DNA of 64,000 bases from Nocardioides sp. zg-DK7169 (GTDB taxonomy: Bacteria; Actinomycetota; Actinomycetes; Propionibacteriales; Nocardioidaceae). The stretch spans positions 434,001 to 498,000 of the forward strand of contig NZ_JABJRA010000002.1 of assembly GCF_013155365.1 (NCBI RefSeq), in the 5' to 3' direction. Below are positions 25,633 to 33,771 of this stretch, piece after piece. How positions within the stretch are numbered: position 1 is the stretch's first letter; each line of letters starts with the position of its first letter. Below the pieces are notes generated by a model. That model ran no database searches and was not told the origin of the DNA. It worked only from the letters and a program-made list of their open reading frames with translations. Made by a program: the position numbers and the translations under genes.

Positions 25633-25650
25633 AACCAAGGAGGTGATTCC

Positions 25651-26802
25651 GTGACGGACAAGTACGCGGAGATCCGGCAGCTCGCGGCACAGGTGGCGCG
25701 TGAGGTCTACGAGCCCATGGCGGAGTCGCTCGACGTCGACCGCACCCCGCTGCCCAAGGAGGAGAGGCGCCGGCTCGGCGACCTCGGATTCCTCGGCATC
25801 GCGCACCCCGAGAAGTACGGCGGCTCCGGCGCGCCCCTCGAGGAGGCGCTGGTGGTCATCGAGGAGCTGGGCAAGGTGTGCCGGCCGGCCGCCTTCCAGG
25901 TCTTCGAGGCCAACACCGGTCCGGCTCAGGTGATCACCCACCTCGGCTCCGAGGAGCAGCGCGAGCGCTGGCTCCCGGCCATCGTCAGCGGCGAGAAGAC
26001 CATGGCGGTCGGCATCTCGGAGCCGGACGCCGGTTCCGCCGCCACCGACATGCGGACCACCGCCAAGGAGGTCGACGGCAAGCTGGTGATCAACGGCTCC
26101 AAGCGCTGGATCTCCAACGGCGGTGAGGCCGACCAGTACCTCCTCTACTGCCGCCTCTCCGACGCACCCGGGGCCAAGGGTGTCGGTGCGGTCGTCGTGG
26201 AGAAGGGCACGCCCGGGTTCTCCTTCGGTGCCAGCGAGCGACTCATGGGTTTCCGCGGCATCCCGTCGGCCGACCTCTACTTCGACAACGTCGAGGTGCC
26301 GCTCGAGGACGTGGTCGTCCCTGCCGGCTCCTTCGGCAAGCTCTTCGGCATCTTCTCGATCGAGCGGATGGGCAACACGACGATGAGCCTCGCCATCGGC
26401 CAGGCAGCGCTGGACAAGACCCTGAAGTACGTCGAGGAGCGCGAGCAGTTCGGCAAGCCGCTGGTCGAGTTCCAGTCGATCCAGGTCATGCTCGCTGACA
26501 TGGTGCTCCAGGTCGAGGCAGCACGTCTGCTCCGCGACCGAGCCGCCGCCTCCGCCACGGCCACGGGCATCCCGGACCCGCTCCAGGTGTCGCTCGCCAA
26601 GTGCACCGCCAACGAGATGGCCAAGAAGGTCACCGACCTGGCGATGCAGATCCACGGTGGGAACGGCTACACCGAGGAGTACGGTCTCGAGCGGCTGCAC
26701 CGAGACTCCCACGGCTGGGCGATCGCCGGTGGCACCCCGACGATGCAGCGGATCCGCATCGTCTCCGAGGTGCTCGGCCGCAAGTTCGACCAGCGCCGCT
26801 GA
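25651..26802 (+). CDS. acyl-CoA dehydrogenase (IVD-type catalytic base)
   Basis: A 383-residue FAD-dependent acyl-CoA dehydrogenase with GISEPDAGS and KRWISNGGEAD, and a C-terminal GGNGYTEEYGLERLHRD. The position that holds the catalytic Glu in medium-chain enzymes (YEGT) reads AGGT here. A Glu in helix G (Glu238 in FSIERMG) matches the alternative base position of isovaleryl-CoA and long-chain dehydrogenases. The GTG start has a near-perfect AAGGAGGTGA site. First gene of a four-gene plus-strand operon. Confidence 0.9.
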   Translation: MTDKYAEIRQLAAQVAREVYEPMAESLDVDRTPLPKEERRRLGDLGFLGIAHPEKYGGSGAPLEEALVVIEELGKVCRPAAFQVFEANTGPAQVITHLGSEEQRERWLPAIVSGEKTMAVGISEPDAGSAATDMRTTAKEVDGKLVINGSKRWISNGGEADQYLLYCRLSDAPGAKGVGAVVVEKGTPGFSFGASERLMGFRGIPSADLYFDNVEVPLEDVVVPAGSFGKLFGIFSIERMGNTTMSLAIGQAALDKTLKYVEEREQFGKPLVEFQSIQVMLADMVLQVEAARLLRDRAAASATATGIPDPLQVSLAKCTANEMAKKVTDLAMQIHGGNGYTEEYGLERLHRDSHGWAIAGGTPTMQRIRIVSEVLGRKFDQRR

Positions 26803-26844
26803 CCTGGCCGCCGGCCATCACCAGACTTCGAGAAGGGACTCATC

Positions 26845-27987
26845 GTGGAAGACGGCCAGTTGTTCGACCTCGGACCGCAGCACCGCAAGGTCCAGGAGAT
26901 CGCTCGGGAGGTGGCCGCAAAGGTGGAGCCCTTCGCGGCCGAGGCGGACGAGGCGGTCGACGTCCACCAGGGCTGCCTCGACGCCCTGCGCGCCAGCGGA
27001 CTCGCCCGCTACGTCGTCCAGGCGGCGTACGGCGGACACGACGAGGTGCTGGACCCGCTCACCATCGCGGTGGTCCGCGAGCAGCTCATGTACTCCTCGG
27101 GCCACCTGGACTCCATGTTCGGCATGCAGGGCGTCGGCAGCTACTCGCTGTCGGTGGGGGGCTCGGAGGAGCTGAAGCAGGAGTGGCTGCCGAAGGTCGC
27201 GACCCTGGACGCGATCGCCGCGCTGGCCCTGACCGAGCCTGACGTGGGCTCGGACCTGCGGGCGATCACCACCACGATGGTGGCCGACGGCGACGAGCTG
27301 GTCGTGAACGGGCGCAAGTCGTTCATCACCAACGGCGGTGCGGCTGACTTCTACTGCACCCTGGTCCGCGAGGGCGAGGGCTGGTCGATGGTGCTGGTCC
27401 CGGCGGGGACGCCGGGGCTGAGCATCGAGCGCGGCGACGACCTGCTCGCCCCGCACATCCTGGGCGAGCTCGCGTTCACCGACGTCCGGGTGCCCGCGGG
27501 CAACCGGCTCGGGGTGCCCGGCAAGGCGTTCTCGCTGATGCTGCAGACCCTGGCCGTCTTCCGGGTCACCGTCGCCGGCTCCGCCGTCGGCCTGGCCCAA
27601 GCGGCGCTCGACGAGGCCAAGGGCCACGCCCTGACCCGGGAGCAGTTCGGCGCTCCGCTGATCGAGCTGGGCGCGGTCTCGCAGAAGCTGGCCCAGTCGT
27701 GGACCGACGTGGAGGCCGCCCGCGCGTTCGTCTACCGCGCGGCCGCCCTGGCCAAGAGCGACCCGCTCGGCCACCTCGACTACTCCTCGATGGCCAAGGT
27801 GCACGCCACCGAGGCCGCCGCGCAGGTGGTGGACCGGTCGGTGCAGACGATGGGCCGGTTCGGCCTGGTCCGCGGCTCGAAGATCGAGCGGCTCTACCGC
27901 AACGCCCGCCCGCTGCGGGTCTACGAGGGCGCCACCGAGGTGCTGCTCGACTCCCTGGCCCGCCGCCTCGCCAAGGGCGTCCGCTGA
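26845..27987 (+). CDS. acyl-CoA dehydrogenase (MCAD-type catalytic base)
   Basis: A 380-residue acyl-CoA dehydrogenase with LTEPDVGSDLRAI and RKSFITNGGAADFY. The catalytic Glu361 lies in RVYEGATEV, as in medium- and short-chain enzymes; the helix-G alternative is absent. It therefore differs from its upstream neighbour in base position and probably in substrate shape. The GTG start lies behind GAGAAGGGA, 42 bp after the first dehydrogenase. The stop shares one base with the next SDR gene. Confidence 0.9.
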   Translation: MEDGQLFDLGPQHRKVQEIAREVAAKVEPFAAEADEAVDVHQGCLDALRASGLARYVVQAAYGGHDEVLDPLTIAVVREQLMYSSGHLDSMFGMQGVGSYSLSVGGSEELKQEWLPKVATLDAIAALALTEPDVGSDLRAITTTMVADGDELVVNGRKSFITNGGAADFYCTLVREGEGWSMVLVPAGTPGLSIERGDDLLAPHILGELAFTDVRVPAGNRLGVPGKAFSLMLQTLAVFRVTVAGSAVGLAQAALDEAKGHALTREQFGAPLIELGAVSQKLAQSWTDVEAARAFVYRAAALAKSDPLGHLDYSSMAKVHATEAAAQVVDRSVQTMGRFGLVRGSKIERLYRNARPLRVYEGATEVLLDSLARRLAKGVR

Positions 27988-28736
27988 TGGATCTCCAGCT
28001 CGAGGGCAGCGTCGTCCTGGTCACCGGCGCCAGCCGCGGCCTCGGCGCAGCGATGGCGCTGGGCCTGGCGAAGGAGGGTGCCACCGTCGTGGCGGCCGCC
28101 CGCTCCAAGGACAGCCTCGCCGAGGTCGCCGCGCAGGGCGGGGGCCGGATCTCGGCCGTCACCGTCGACATGCGCGACGAGGAGTCGGTGCAGGCCCTCG
28201 TCCCCGAGGTGATCGCTCGGCACGGCCGCATCGACGGGCTGGTCAACAACGCCGGCATCGCCCCTGCGGGCAAGTTCGCCACCCAGGATCCGGCGATCTG
28301 GAAGGACGCGATGGCGGTCAACGTCATCGCGCCGATGCTGCTGGCCCAGGCGGCCGGCGTCCAGATGATCGAGCAGGGCGCGGGTCGCATCGTCAACATC
28401 GCCTCCACCACCGGCGTGCGCGGCAAGCCGTTCCTGGTGCCCTACTCGACCTCCAAGGGAGCGGTCGTCCGGTTCACCGAGGCGCTCGCGGCCGAGTGGG
28501 CCGCGAAGAACGTGCAGGTCAACTGCATCGCGCCCGGAGCCTTCGTCACCGAGGCGCAGAAGGCGGTGACGGAGTCACCCGAGCTGCACGCCAAGCGGAT
28601 CGCCAAGATCCCGGCCGGCCGGATGGCCGACCCGTCGGAGATCGTGCCGCTGACCTGCCTGCTCGTCTCCCCACTGGCCTCGTTCACCACCGGAGCGGTC
28701 TTCGTCGTCGACGGCGGCGAGTCCGGCAAGCTCTGA
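27987..28736 (+). CDS. SDR family oxidoreductase (FabG-like)
   Basis: A 249-residue short-chain dehydrogenase with VTGASRGLGAAM, NNAGIAP, catalytic Ser in IASTTG and Tyr-x3-Lys in YSTSKGAVVR, and the terminal VDGGESGKL. It resembles FabG and gluconate-5-dehydrogenase-type enzymes. The coupled position after two acyl-CoA dehydrogenases suggests a hydroxyacyl-CoA or cyclic-alcohol substrate (inference). The ATG overlaps the upstream stop by one base. Confidence 0.87.
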   Translation: MDLQLEGSVVLVTGASRGLGAAMALGLAKEGATVVAAARSKDSLAEVAAQGGGRISAVTVDMRDEESVQALVPEVIARHGRIDGLVNNAGIAPAGKFATQDPAIWKDAMAVNVIAPMLLAQAAGVQMIEQGAGRIVNIASTTGVRGKPFLVPYSTSKGAVVRFTEALAAEWAAKNVQVNCIAPGAFVTEAQKAVTESPELHAKRIAKIPAGRMADPSEIVPLTCLLVSPLASFTTGAVFVVDGGESGKL

Positions 28737-28767
28737 TCCGCCCACCCTGTCCTGAGAGGACGCGCCC

Positions 28768-29565
28768 GTGATCATCGACGCCCACACCCACGTCTGGCCC
28801 GACAAGATCGCCCAGATCGCTCTCGGCGGCAACCGCGTCGAGGGGCTCGAGGCCCGCGGCGACGGCACGGTCGGTGGCCTGACCCAGGACATGGCTGCGA
28901 GCGGCGTCCAGGTCAGCTGCTGCCTGGCCATCGCCAACGAGGCCCGGCACGTCGACTCGGTCAACCGCTTCGTCGCCGGCCTGGCGGACGAGACCCACGT
29001 GCCGTTCGGCACGGTCCATGTCGGGCTCTCCGTCGAGGAGAACCTGGCGAGCCTCCAGCGCCACGGCGTCCGCGCGGTCAAGATCCATCCGCTGTTCCAG
29101 AAGTACGCCCTCGACGACCCACGCTTGTGGGAGATCTTCGAGGCGTTCGGCAGCGACTACGCCGTGATCACGCACGTGGGGGAGGGAGGTGACCCGTTCA
29201 CCAACAGCCTCTCCAACCCCAAGATGATCCGGGACATCACCCGGCAGTTCCCCGACCTGCGGTTGATGGCCTGCCACTTCGGCGGCTACAAGATCCTCGA
29301 CGACGCCGAGGAGATGCTCGCCGGCACCGACGTGGTGCTGGAGACCTCCTGGCCGCCGTCACTGGCGACGCTGCGCCCCGAGCGGGTGCGCGACCTGATC
29401 CGCAAGCACGGCGCCGAGCGGATCGTCTTCGGGTCCGACTGGCCGATGACCAGCCCCGCCGAGGAGATCCGCGCGATCGAGGCCCTCGGGCTCACCGACG
29501 ACGAGACCAAGATGGTGCTCGGCGGCACGCTGGCGAGCGTGCTGGGGGACCAGCTGCCTTCCTGA
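28768..29565 (+). CDS. amidohydrolase family (ACMSD-like) protein
   Basis: A 265-residue TIM-barrel metal hydrolase or decarboxylase. It has N-terminal DAHTHVWPD (HxH), His residues in VITHVGEGG and MACHFGGYK, and the Asp in IVFGSDWPMTSP. This is the amidohydrolase-2 (ACMSD/uracil-5-carboxylate decarboxylase) type. Members hydrolyse lactones or amides or decarboxylate without oxidation. It is last in the dehydrogenase operon, before a strong hairpin. The substrate is unknown; a C-C or lactone step in ring breakdown is possible. Confidence 0.82.
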   Translation: MIIDAHTHVWPDKIAQIALGGNRVEGLEARGDGTVGGLTQDMAASGVQVSCCLAIANEARHVDSVNRFVAGLADETHVPFGTVHVGLSVEENLASLQRHGVRAVKIHPLFQKYALDDPRLWEIFEAFGSDYAVITHVGEGGDPFTNSLSNPKMIRDITRQFPDLRLMACHFGGYKILDDAEEMLAGTDVVLETSWPPSLATLRPERVRDLIRKHGAERIVFGSDWPMTSPAEEIRAIEALGLTDDETKMVLGGTLASVLGDQLPS

Positions 29566-29583
29566 GGTCCGCGACGCGAGGTG

Positions 29584-29627
29584 GTCGCTCGGAGGGGCCC
29601 AGAAGATCCTGGGCCCCTCCGAGCGAC
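29584..29627. terminator. perfect 19-bp hairpin, bidirectional terminator
   Basis: Arms 29584-29602 and 29609-29627 are fully complementary (GTCGCTCGGAGGGGCCCAG and its reverse complement) around a 6-nt loop. It separates the convergent amidohydrolase and FadR-like genes. It is one of the strongest hairpins in the window. Confidence 0.88.
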
Positions 29628-29658
29628 ACTTCCGAGGCCCGGTCGGCGGGGGAGAGGG

Positions 29659-30396
29659 CTAGACCCGACCCCAGACGATGGGCGCGTCCAGCACCTCGGG
29701 GAACTTCTTCTCCGCGTAGCGGACGTATTCCCTGATGTGGTCGCGCATGGCCTCGGCTGCGGCCGAGGGGTCGCGCGCCTCGATCGTCTTGTAGATGTGC
29801 AGGTGCGCCTTGTGCACGGCGGCACGGCGCGGCTCGGGGTAGTCGATGCCGATCGCGGACCCGTCCAGGATGCCGAGCAGCGCGTCGACCAGGAGGCCGA
29901 ACATCGCGTTGCCGGAGCCGTGGGAGATCACGTCGTGGAACCGCTTGTTCTCCTCGAGGAAGATCGCCTGGTTCCCGAGGTTCTCGTGCATGTTCTCGAC
30001 GCTCTCCTTGAGGGAGGCGAGCGACTCCTCGCTCATCCGCTCGGCGGCGAGCTGGGACATCATCGGCTCGAGACCCAGCCGGGCCTCCGCGATGGTGCGG
30101 AACGGCGCCTGGGAGAACTGCAGGAGAAGGGTGAGCGAGGTGGCCAGGCTGCTGGCGTCCGGCTGCACCACCACGGGACCGCCGCCGGGGCCCGGCTTGA
30201 GGGTGATGACCCCTTGGAGCTCCAGGAAGCGGAGCGACTCGCGCAGCGTCCCTCGCCCGACGTCGTACTTCTCCAGCATCGCCCGCTCGGGCGGGAGGCG
30301 GTCGCCGATCACGTTGCCGCGCTCGTTGATGTCCGCGACGATGCGCTGCGCGACCAGCATGGCGGTCTTCATGGGCCGCAGGGTGGTGGCGGTCAT
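29659..30396 (-). CDS. GntR/FadR-family transcriptional regulator
   Basis: A 245-residue regulator. It has an N-terminal winged helix (GDRLPPERAMLEKYDVGRGTLRES) and a C-terminal all-helical FCD domain with metal/ligand His residues in FHDVISHG and HKAHLHIYK. FCD regulators sense acyl-CoA or carboxylic acids. The ATG at 30396 follows GGAAGGAA. It lies downstream of the CoA transferase gene and likely controls the surrounding degradation operons. AT-rich elements with an ATGATT core occur before this gene and in the thiolase/dehydrogenase promoters. Confidence 0.88.
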   Translation of the reverse strand: MTATTLRPMKTAMLVAQRIVADINERGNVIGDRLPPERAMLEKYDVGRGTLRESLRFLELQGVITLKPGPGGGPVVVQPDASSLATSLTLLLQFSQAPFRTIAEARLGLEPMMSQLAAERMSEESLASLKESVENMHENLGNQAIFLEENKRFHDVISHGSGNAMFGLLVDALLGILDGSAIGIDYPEPRRAAVHKAHLHIYKTIEARDPSAAAEAMRDHIREYVRYAEKKFPEVLDAPIVWGRV

Positions 30397-30445
30397 CAGT
30401 GGGTTCCTTCCGAGACGACGCTCGCAGGCTGGCGCGGACGGGGAA

Positions 30446-30460
30446 TCATAATCATCTTTC
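30446..30460 (-). promoter_or_regulatory. AT-rich element upstream of the FadR-like gene
   Basis: GAATCATAATCATCT (complement AGATGATTATGATTC) lies about 50 bp upstream of the regulator ATG. On the minus strand TATGAT could serve as a -10, and the repeated ATGATTATGAT suggests an autoregulatory site. This is inference from resemblance to 25531 and 25621. Confidence 0.35.
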
Positions 30461-30498
30461 TGTCCATGATGGGTCCGACGCGCGAGGCGACGCGGGTG

Positions 30499-31737
30499 TC
30501 AGTTGCTGAGTACACCGGCGGCGGCAAGACGGCCGACCTCGTCGGCGTCCATCCCCAGCTGGTCGACGAGGACCTCACGAGTGTGCTCGCCGATGGCGGC
30601 GACACCGTCGTACGTCGGTCCAGTGTAGTCGTCCATGTGCAGGATCGGGCCGGGCATCAGGGCCGGACCGAGCACCGTGTTCGCCAGCTCGACCAGCGTG
30701 CGCTCGCGGAAGTGCGGGTCCTGGGTGACGTCCTTGGCGTCGTTGACCGCGGCAGCGACCACCTCGTGCTCGTCCAGGATCGCGAGCGCCTCGTCCCGCG
30801 GGTAGGACCTGACCCAGTCGATGACGATCTGCTGCATCGCCTCGTTGTTGGCCATCCGCGCCGTGTTCGTCGCGAACCGCCCGTCGTCCTTCAGCTCCGG
30901 GCGGCCCATCGCCTCGAAGAGACGGAGCGCGATCGACTGGTTGGAGGCGGCGATCGAGAGCCAGCGGCCGTCGGCCGCCTCGTAGATGCCGCGCGGGGAC
31001 GCGGCGCCGGAGGCGTTGCCGTGGCGCTGCATGATCGTGCCGGAGGACGTGTAGTTGAGCACGGCGTCGCCGAGGATGAACATCAAGGGCTCGTAGAGTG
31101 CGACGTCGACCTGGGAGCCCTGCCCGGTCATCTCGCGCTTGAACAGTGCCATCGAGGTGCCGAACGCGGCGGAGATGCCGGCGATCGAGTCGGCGAAGCC
31201 GAACGGCGGGGCGGTCGGCGGGGTGTCCGGCCATCCGTTGAGGAAGGCGTAGCCCGAAGCGGTCTCGGCGACCGTGCCGAACCCGGGGCGCGCCGAGTAC
31301 GGGCCGGTCTGGCCGAAGCCGCTGACCCGGGTCATCACCAGGCGCGGGTGCTCCGCGGAGAGTTCCTTGAACCCCAGGCCCCAGGCCTCCATCCGACCGG
31401 GACGGAAGTTCTCGATCACCACGTCCGCGTCGGCGATCAGCGCCTTGGCCACCTCGCGGCCCTCGGGGCTGCGCATGTCGATGCCGACCGAGCGCTTGCC
31501 GGAGTTGAGCCGCGAGTAGCCGATCGCCAAGCCGTTGTGGGCGGGCTGCCACTGCCGCGCGAAGTCGCCGGAGGCCGGGTCCTCGATCTTCACCACGTCG
31601 GCGCCGAAGTCGCGCAGCATGCGCCCGGCCGTCGGGGCGGCGTACATGGAGCCGAGCTCGACCACCTTGATCCCCGCGAGCGGGCCGGAGGCCACGGAGG
31701 CGTCCGTGCGACGTTCTTGTCCGGCCTGACCAGCCAT
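30499..31737 (-). CDS. CaiB/BaiF (family III) CoA transferase
   Basis: A 412-residue family III CoA transferase. The N-terminus is GIKVVELGSMYAAPTAGRML, DVVKIEDPASGD follows, and the catalytic Asp is in GSQVDVALYEPL. It moves CoA between acids without ATP. It is transcribed toward the FadR-like regulator gene. This gives the island a third way to activate acids, besides the two ligases. The exact acyl pair is not predictable. Confidence 0.9.
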   Translation of the reverse strand: MAGQAGQERRTDASVASGPLAGIKVVELGSMYAAPTAGRMLRDFGADVVKIEDPASGDFARQWQPAHNGLAIGYSRLNSGKRSVGIDMRSPEGREVAKALIADADVVIENFRPGRMEAWGLGFKELSAEHPRLVMTRVSGFGQTGPYSARPGFGTVAETASGYAFLNGWPDTPPTAPPFGFADSIAGISAAFGTSMALFKREMTGQGSQVDVALYEPLMFILGDAVLNYTSSGTIMQRHGNASGAASPRGIYEAADGRWLSIAASNQSIALRLFEAMGRPELKDDGRFATNTARMANNEAMQQIVIDWVRSYPRDEALAILDEHEVVAAAVNDAKDVTQDPHFRERTLVELANTVLGPALMPGPILHMDDYTGPTYDGVAAIGEHTREVLVDQLGMDADEVGRLAAAGVLSN

Positions 31738-31990
31738 CGCTGAGTCCTCTCCTAGGGCGATAAATCAATGCATATGAATAGTACCGTTGCTCGGAACTGC
31801 CCACAACTGGGGACTGCCACATGCGCCAGGCCCGGGCGGTGTCCCATGGGCGCCGCGAAGACTCGCTCCGGAGATCGTGGCGTCCTCGAGGCGGGCGGGT
31901 GTCTGCTGCGCCTCGGTGAGGCGTGTGTCCTGGACCGCCCCCCCCCGATGTGAGTTCTGGGACGGGGGCAGGTACTGTTGGGCTCACCGA
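31738..31990. other. intergenic region between CoA transferase and tRNA-Met
   Basis: No gene was seen. The first 50 bp are AT-rich (ATAAATCAATGCATATGAATAG) and hold the promoter region of the CoA transferase. The part before the tRNA has a possible -10 (TACTGT near 31974) for tRNA transcription. Confidence 0.5.
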
Positions 31991-32064
31991 CGCGGGGTGG
32001 AGCAGCTCGGTAGCTCGCTGGGCTCATAACCCAGAGGTCGCAGGTTCAAATCCTGCCCCCGCTA
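31991..32064 (+). tRNA. initiator tRNA-Met (CAT anticodon)
   Basis: The 74-nt cloverleaf has acceptor CGCGGGG/CCCCGCT, so position 1-72 is an unpaired C.U as in initiator tRNAs. The D arm is GAGCAGCTCGGTAGCTC. The anticodon stem carries three G-C pairs (GGG-CTCATAA-CCC), the initiator signature. The T arm is GCAGGTTCAAATCCTGC. The 3' CCA is not encoded. A 14-bp terminator hairpin follows immediately. Confidence 0.96.
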
Positions 32065-32069
32065 CAAGG

Positions 32070-32109
32070 AACAAGGCCCGACCTGCGGACACCGCGGTCG
32101 GGCCTTGTT
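32070..32109 (+). terminator. terminator after tRNA-Met
   Basis: Arms 32070-32083 (AACAAGGCCCGACC) and 32096-32109 are perfectly complementary, and the loop itself pairs (GCGG/CCGC). It ends in TTGTT. It starts 5 nt after the tRNA. Confidence 0.9.
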
Positions 32110-32271
32110 GCGTCTCCGGCGACATCGGCGGTGCGGCTGCTGCAGAGCTCGAGGGAGAGCGGCGCGGCCTGCAGGACCTTGTGATCCGGGTCGCGGACCT
32201 CTTGGCCCGCGCGCGTTGCTCCACCCTTTCGGGTGCGCCTACGCAGGCATCGGCGGGTTACCGCAGCCGGC

Positions 32272-32976
32272 ATGACGAGCATTGCCGACCAGGACGCCAG
32301 CCAGCTCGGCGGGCCGCTCAGCATCCTCGTGCGGCAGCGCCGGGACCACGAGCGCCTCGACGTGCTGCTGCACCAGCTCGACGGCGCGCGCCCCGGCGCG
32401 GACGAGGACCGGGTCCTGGGGCGGATCGCCCGGCTCGTGTTCCCCCATGCCTTCGCCGAGGAGTCGGTGCTGTGGCCCGAGCTGCGGCGCCGGCTGCCTG
32501 ACGGTGAGGCGCTGACGCTGCAGGTCGAGCGCGAGCACCAGGAGGTGAACGAGCTGTGGGCGGCGCTCGAGCAGCTGCCGCCCGTCGGCGCCGGCCGGAG
32601 TGACGTGCTCAAGCGCCTCGCCGACGTGCTGCGCGAGGACGTGCGCGACGAGGAGGACGTGCTCCTGCCGCGCCTCCAGGCGACGACGAGTGTGCCGCGC
32701 CTGCGGGCGCTCGGCGTCGCCTGGGAGGCGGTCCGTCGTACGGCGCCGACACGGCCGCATCCCGTCGTCTCGCGCCGGCCCCCGGGCAACGCGCTGGCCG
32801 CGGCCCCGCTGACCGTGCTGGACCGCAGCAGGGACGGCCTGGACGCCGTGGCTCGGCGCGTACCCCGACTCCAGGCGGCCACGCGCGCGAGCGGCGCCCT
32901 GGCGCGGGTCGCCGGACGAGTGGAGCGCGCCGGGGTGCTCCGTCTGGGCGAGGACCCGTCCACCCGGGTGGAGTGA
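32272..32976 (+). CDS. hemerythrin HHE-domain protein
   Basis: A 234-residue protein. The N-terminal 150 residues show the HHE cation-binding pattern: RRDHERLDVLLHQL, FPHAFAEESVLWPEL and REHQEVNELW. In the second HxxxE-type motif the expected His appears as Asp (DVRDEEDVLLP), so the di-iron site may be altered. The C-terminal 80 residues are Arg/Ala-rich helix with no assigned domain. Possible roles are oxygen, NO or iron handling. It stands alone after the tRNA terminator. Confidence 0.8.
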   Translation: MTSIADQDASQLGGPLSILVRQRRDHERLDVLLHQLDGARPGADEDRVLGRIARLVFPHAFAEESVLWPELRRRLPDGEALTLQVEREHQEVNELWAALEQLPPVGAGRSDVLKRLADVLREDVRDEEDVLLPRLQATTSVPRLRALGVAWEAVRRTAPTRPHPVVSRRPPGNALAAAPLTVLDRSRDGLDAVARRVPRLQAATRASGALARVAGRVERAGVLRLGEDPSTRVE

Positions 32977-32992
32977 GGCGACAGGGCGGCGC

Positions 32993-33712
32993 TCAGGTGG
33001 CGTCGGCGCGCAGCAGTCGCCGGGCGACGTGGAGGGTCGGCGTCCACTGCGAGAGCGTGGCGACCAGGTCGTCGGCGGCGGCGCCGAGCGCCGCGTCGGT
33101 CATCGGGTCGAGCGCGTCGAGGATGAACAGCGCCGCGGTCGTCTCCTCGCCCAGCTGGGTGCGGCGGGTCTGGCGCCAGTTCCAGCGCCGGCAGGTGACG
33201 CCCGCGTCGTCGCACCAGACGACCTCGCCCTCATCCGGGTGCTCGATCACGACCTCGCCGCCGGCCGCGGTCTCGAAGGCCTCGCTGCCGGTGGCCCGCA
33301 GCAGGCGCGGCGGGCCCACGTAGCGGGTGAGGTCCTCGCCGCCGACCGGGAGCAGGTGGGAGACGCTGACCGCGTTGTAGACGTCGGTGAGCCGGTTGAC
33401 CCGCGGCAGCCCGGTCGGGACGCGGCGCAGCAGCGCCTCCAGGCTGTTGCGGGTGCGCTGCGGCTTGGCGCCGAACGCGCGGTAGGCCTCGCGCCAGGCC
33501 GCGACGTGCGGGATCTCCTCGGGGGAGCGCTCACCGAGCGCGTCCAGGGCGGCCTGCTCGGCGCCGCGCAACAGCGCGTCGCTGGCCTCGTCGCTGGGAC
33601 CGGGACGCACTCCGTCGACGGCGAGCAGCACCGCGCGGTAGTCCGGCCGCAGGGCGAGCACCTCGGGGTCGATGCGCGCCCCGGCCAACAGCTCGTCGGG
33701 GGTGTGGGGCAT
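32993..33712 (-). CDS. B3/B4 tRNA-binding (editing-like) domain protein
   Basis: A 239-residue protein corresponding to the B3/B4 domain of the phenylalanyl-tRNA synthetase beta subunit, found free in many bacteria. Typical features are HVAAWREAYRAFGAKPQRTRNSLEALLRR, NRLTDVYNAVSVSHLLPVGGEDL and CRRWNWRQTRRT. Free versions are thought to deacylate mischarged tRNA or aminoacyl groups. It is oriented against the hemerythrin gene and follows the sulfatase gene on the same strand. Confidence 0.82.
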   Translation of the reverse strand: MPHTPDELLAGARIDPEVLALRPDYRAVLLAVDGVRPGPSDEASDALLRGAEQAALDALGERSPEEIPHVAAWREAYRAFGAKPQRTRNSLEALLRRVPTGLPRVNRLTDVYNAVSVSHLLPVGGEDLTRYVGPPRLLRATGSEAFETAAGGEVVIEHPDEGEVVWCDDAGVTCRRWNWRQTRRTQLGEETTAALFILDALDPMTDAALGAAADDLVATLSQWTPTLHVARRLLRADAT

Positions 33713-33771
33713 GCCTCAGTGCAGCACATCGGGCCGCGCGGCGCACCCGTCGGCGGGAGACGGCCGCAGGA

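Noticed and set aside
24247-26712. An 821-codon minus-strand frame across the thiolase and acyl-CoA dehydrogenase genes
   Set aside because: It runs through two real genes and their promoter region; composition is that of a shadow frame.
31991-32064. tRNA-Met as integration site of a genomic island
   Set aside because: No integrase and no duplicated 3' tRNA end was seen on either side.
31768-32501. Open frames across the tRNA region on the plus strand
   Set aside because: They run through the tRNA and its terminator and have no ribosome site or known motif.
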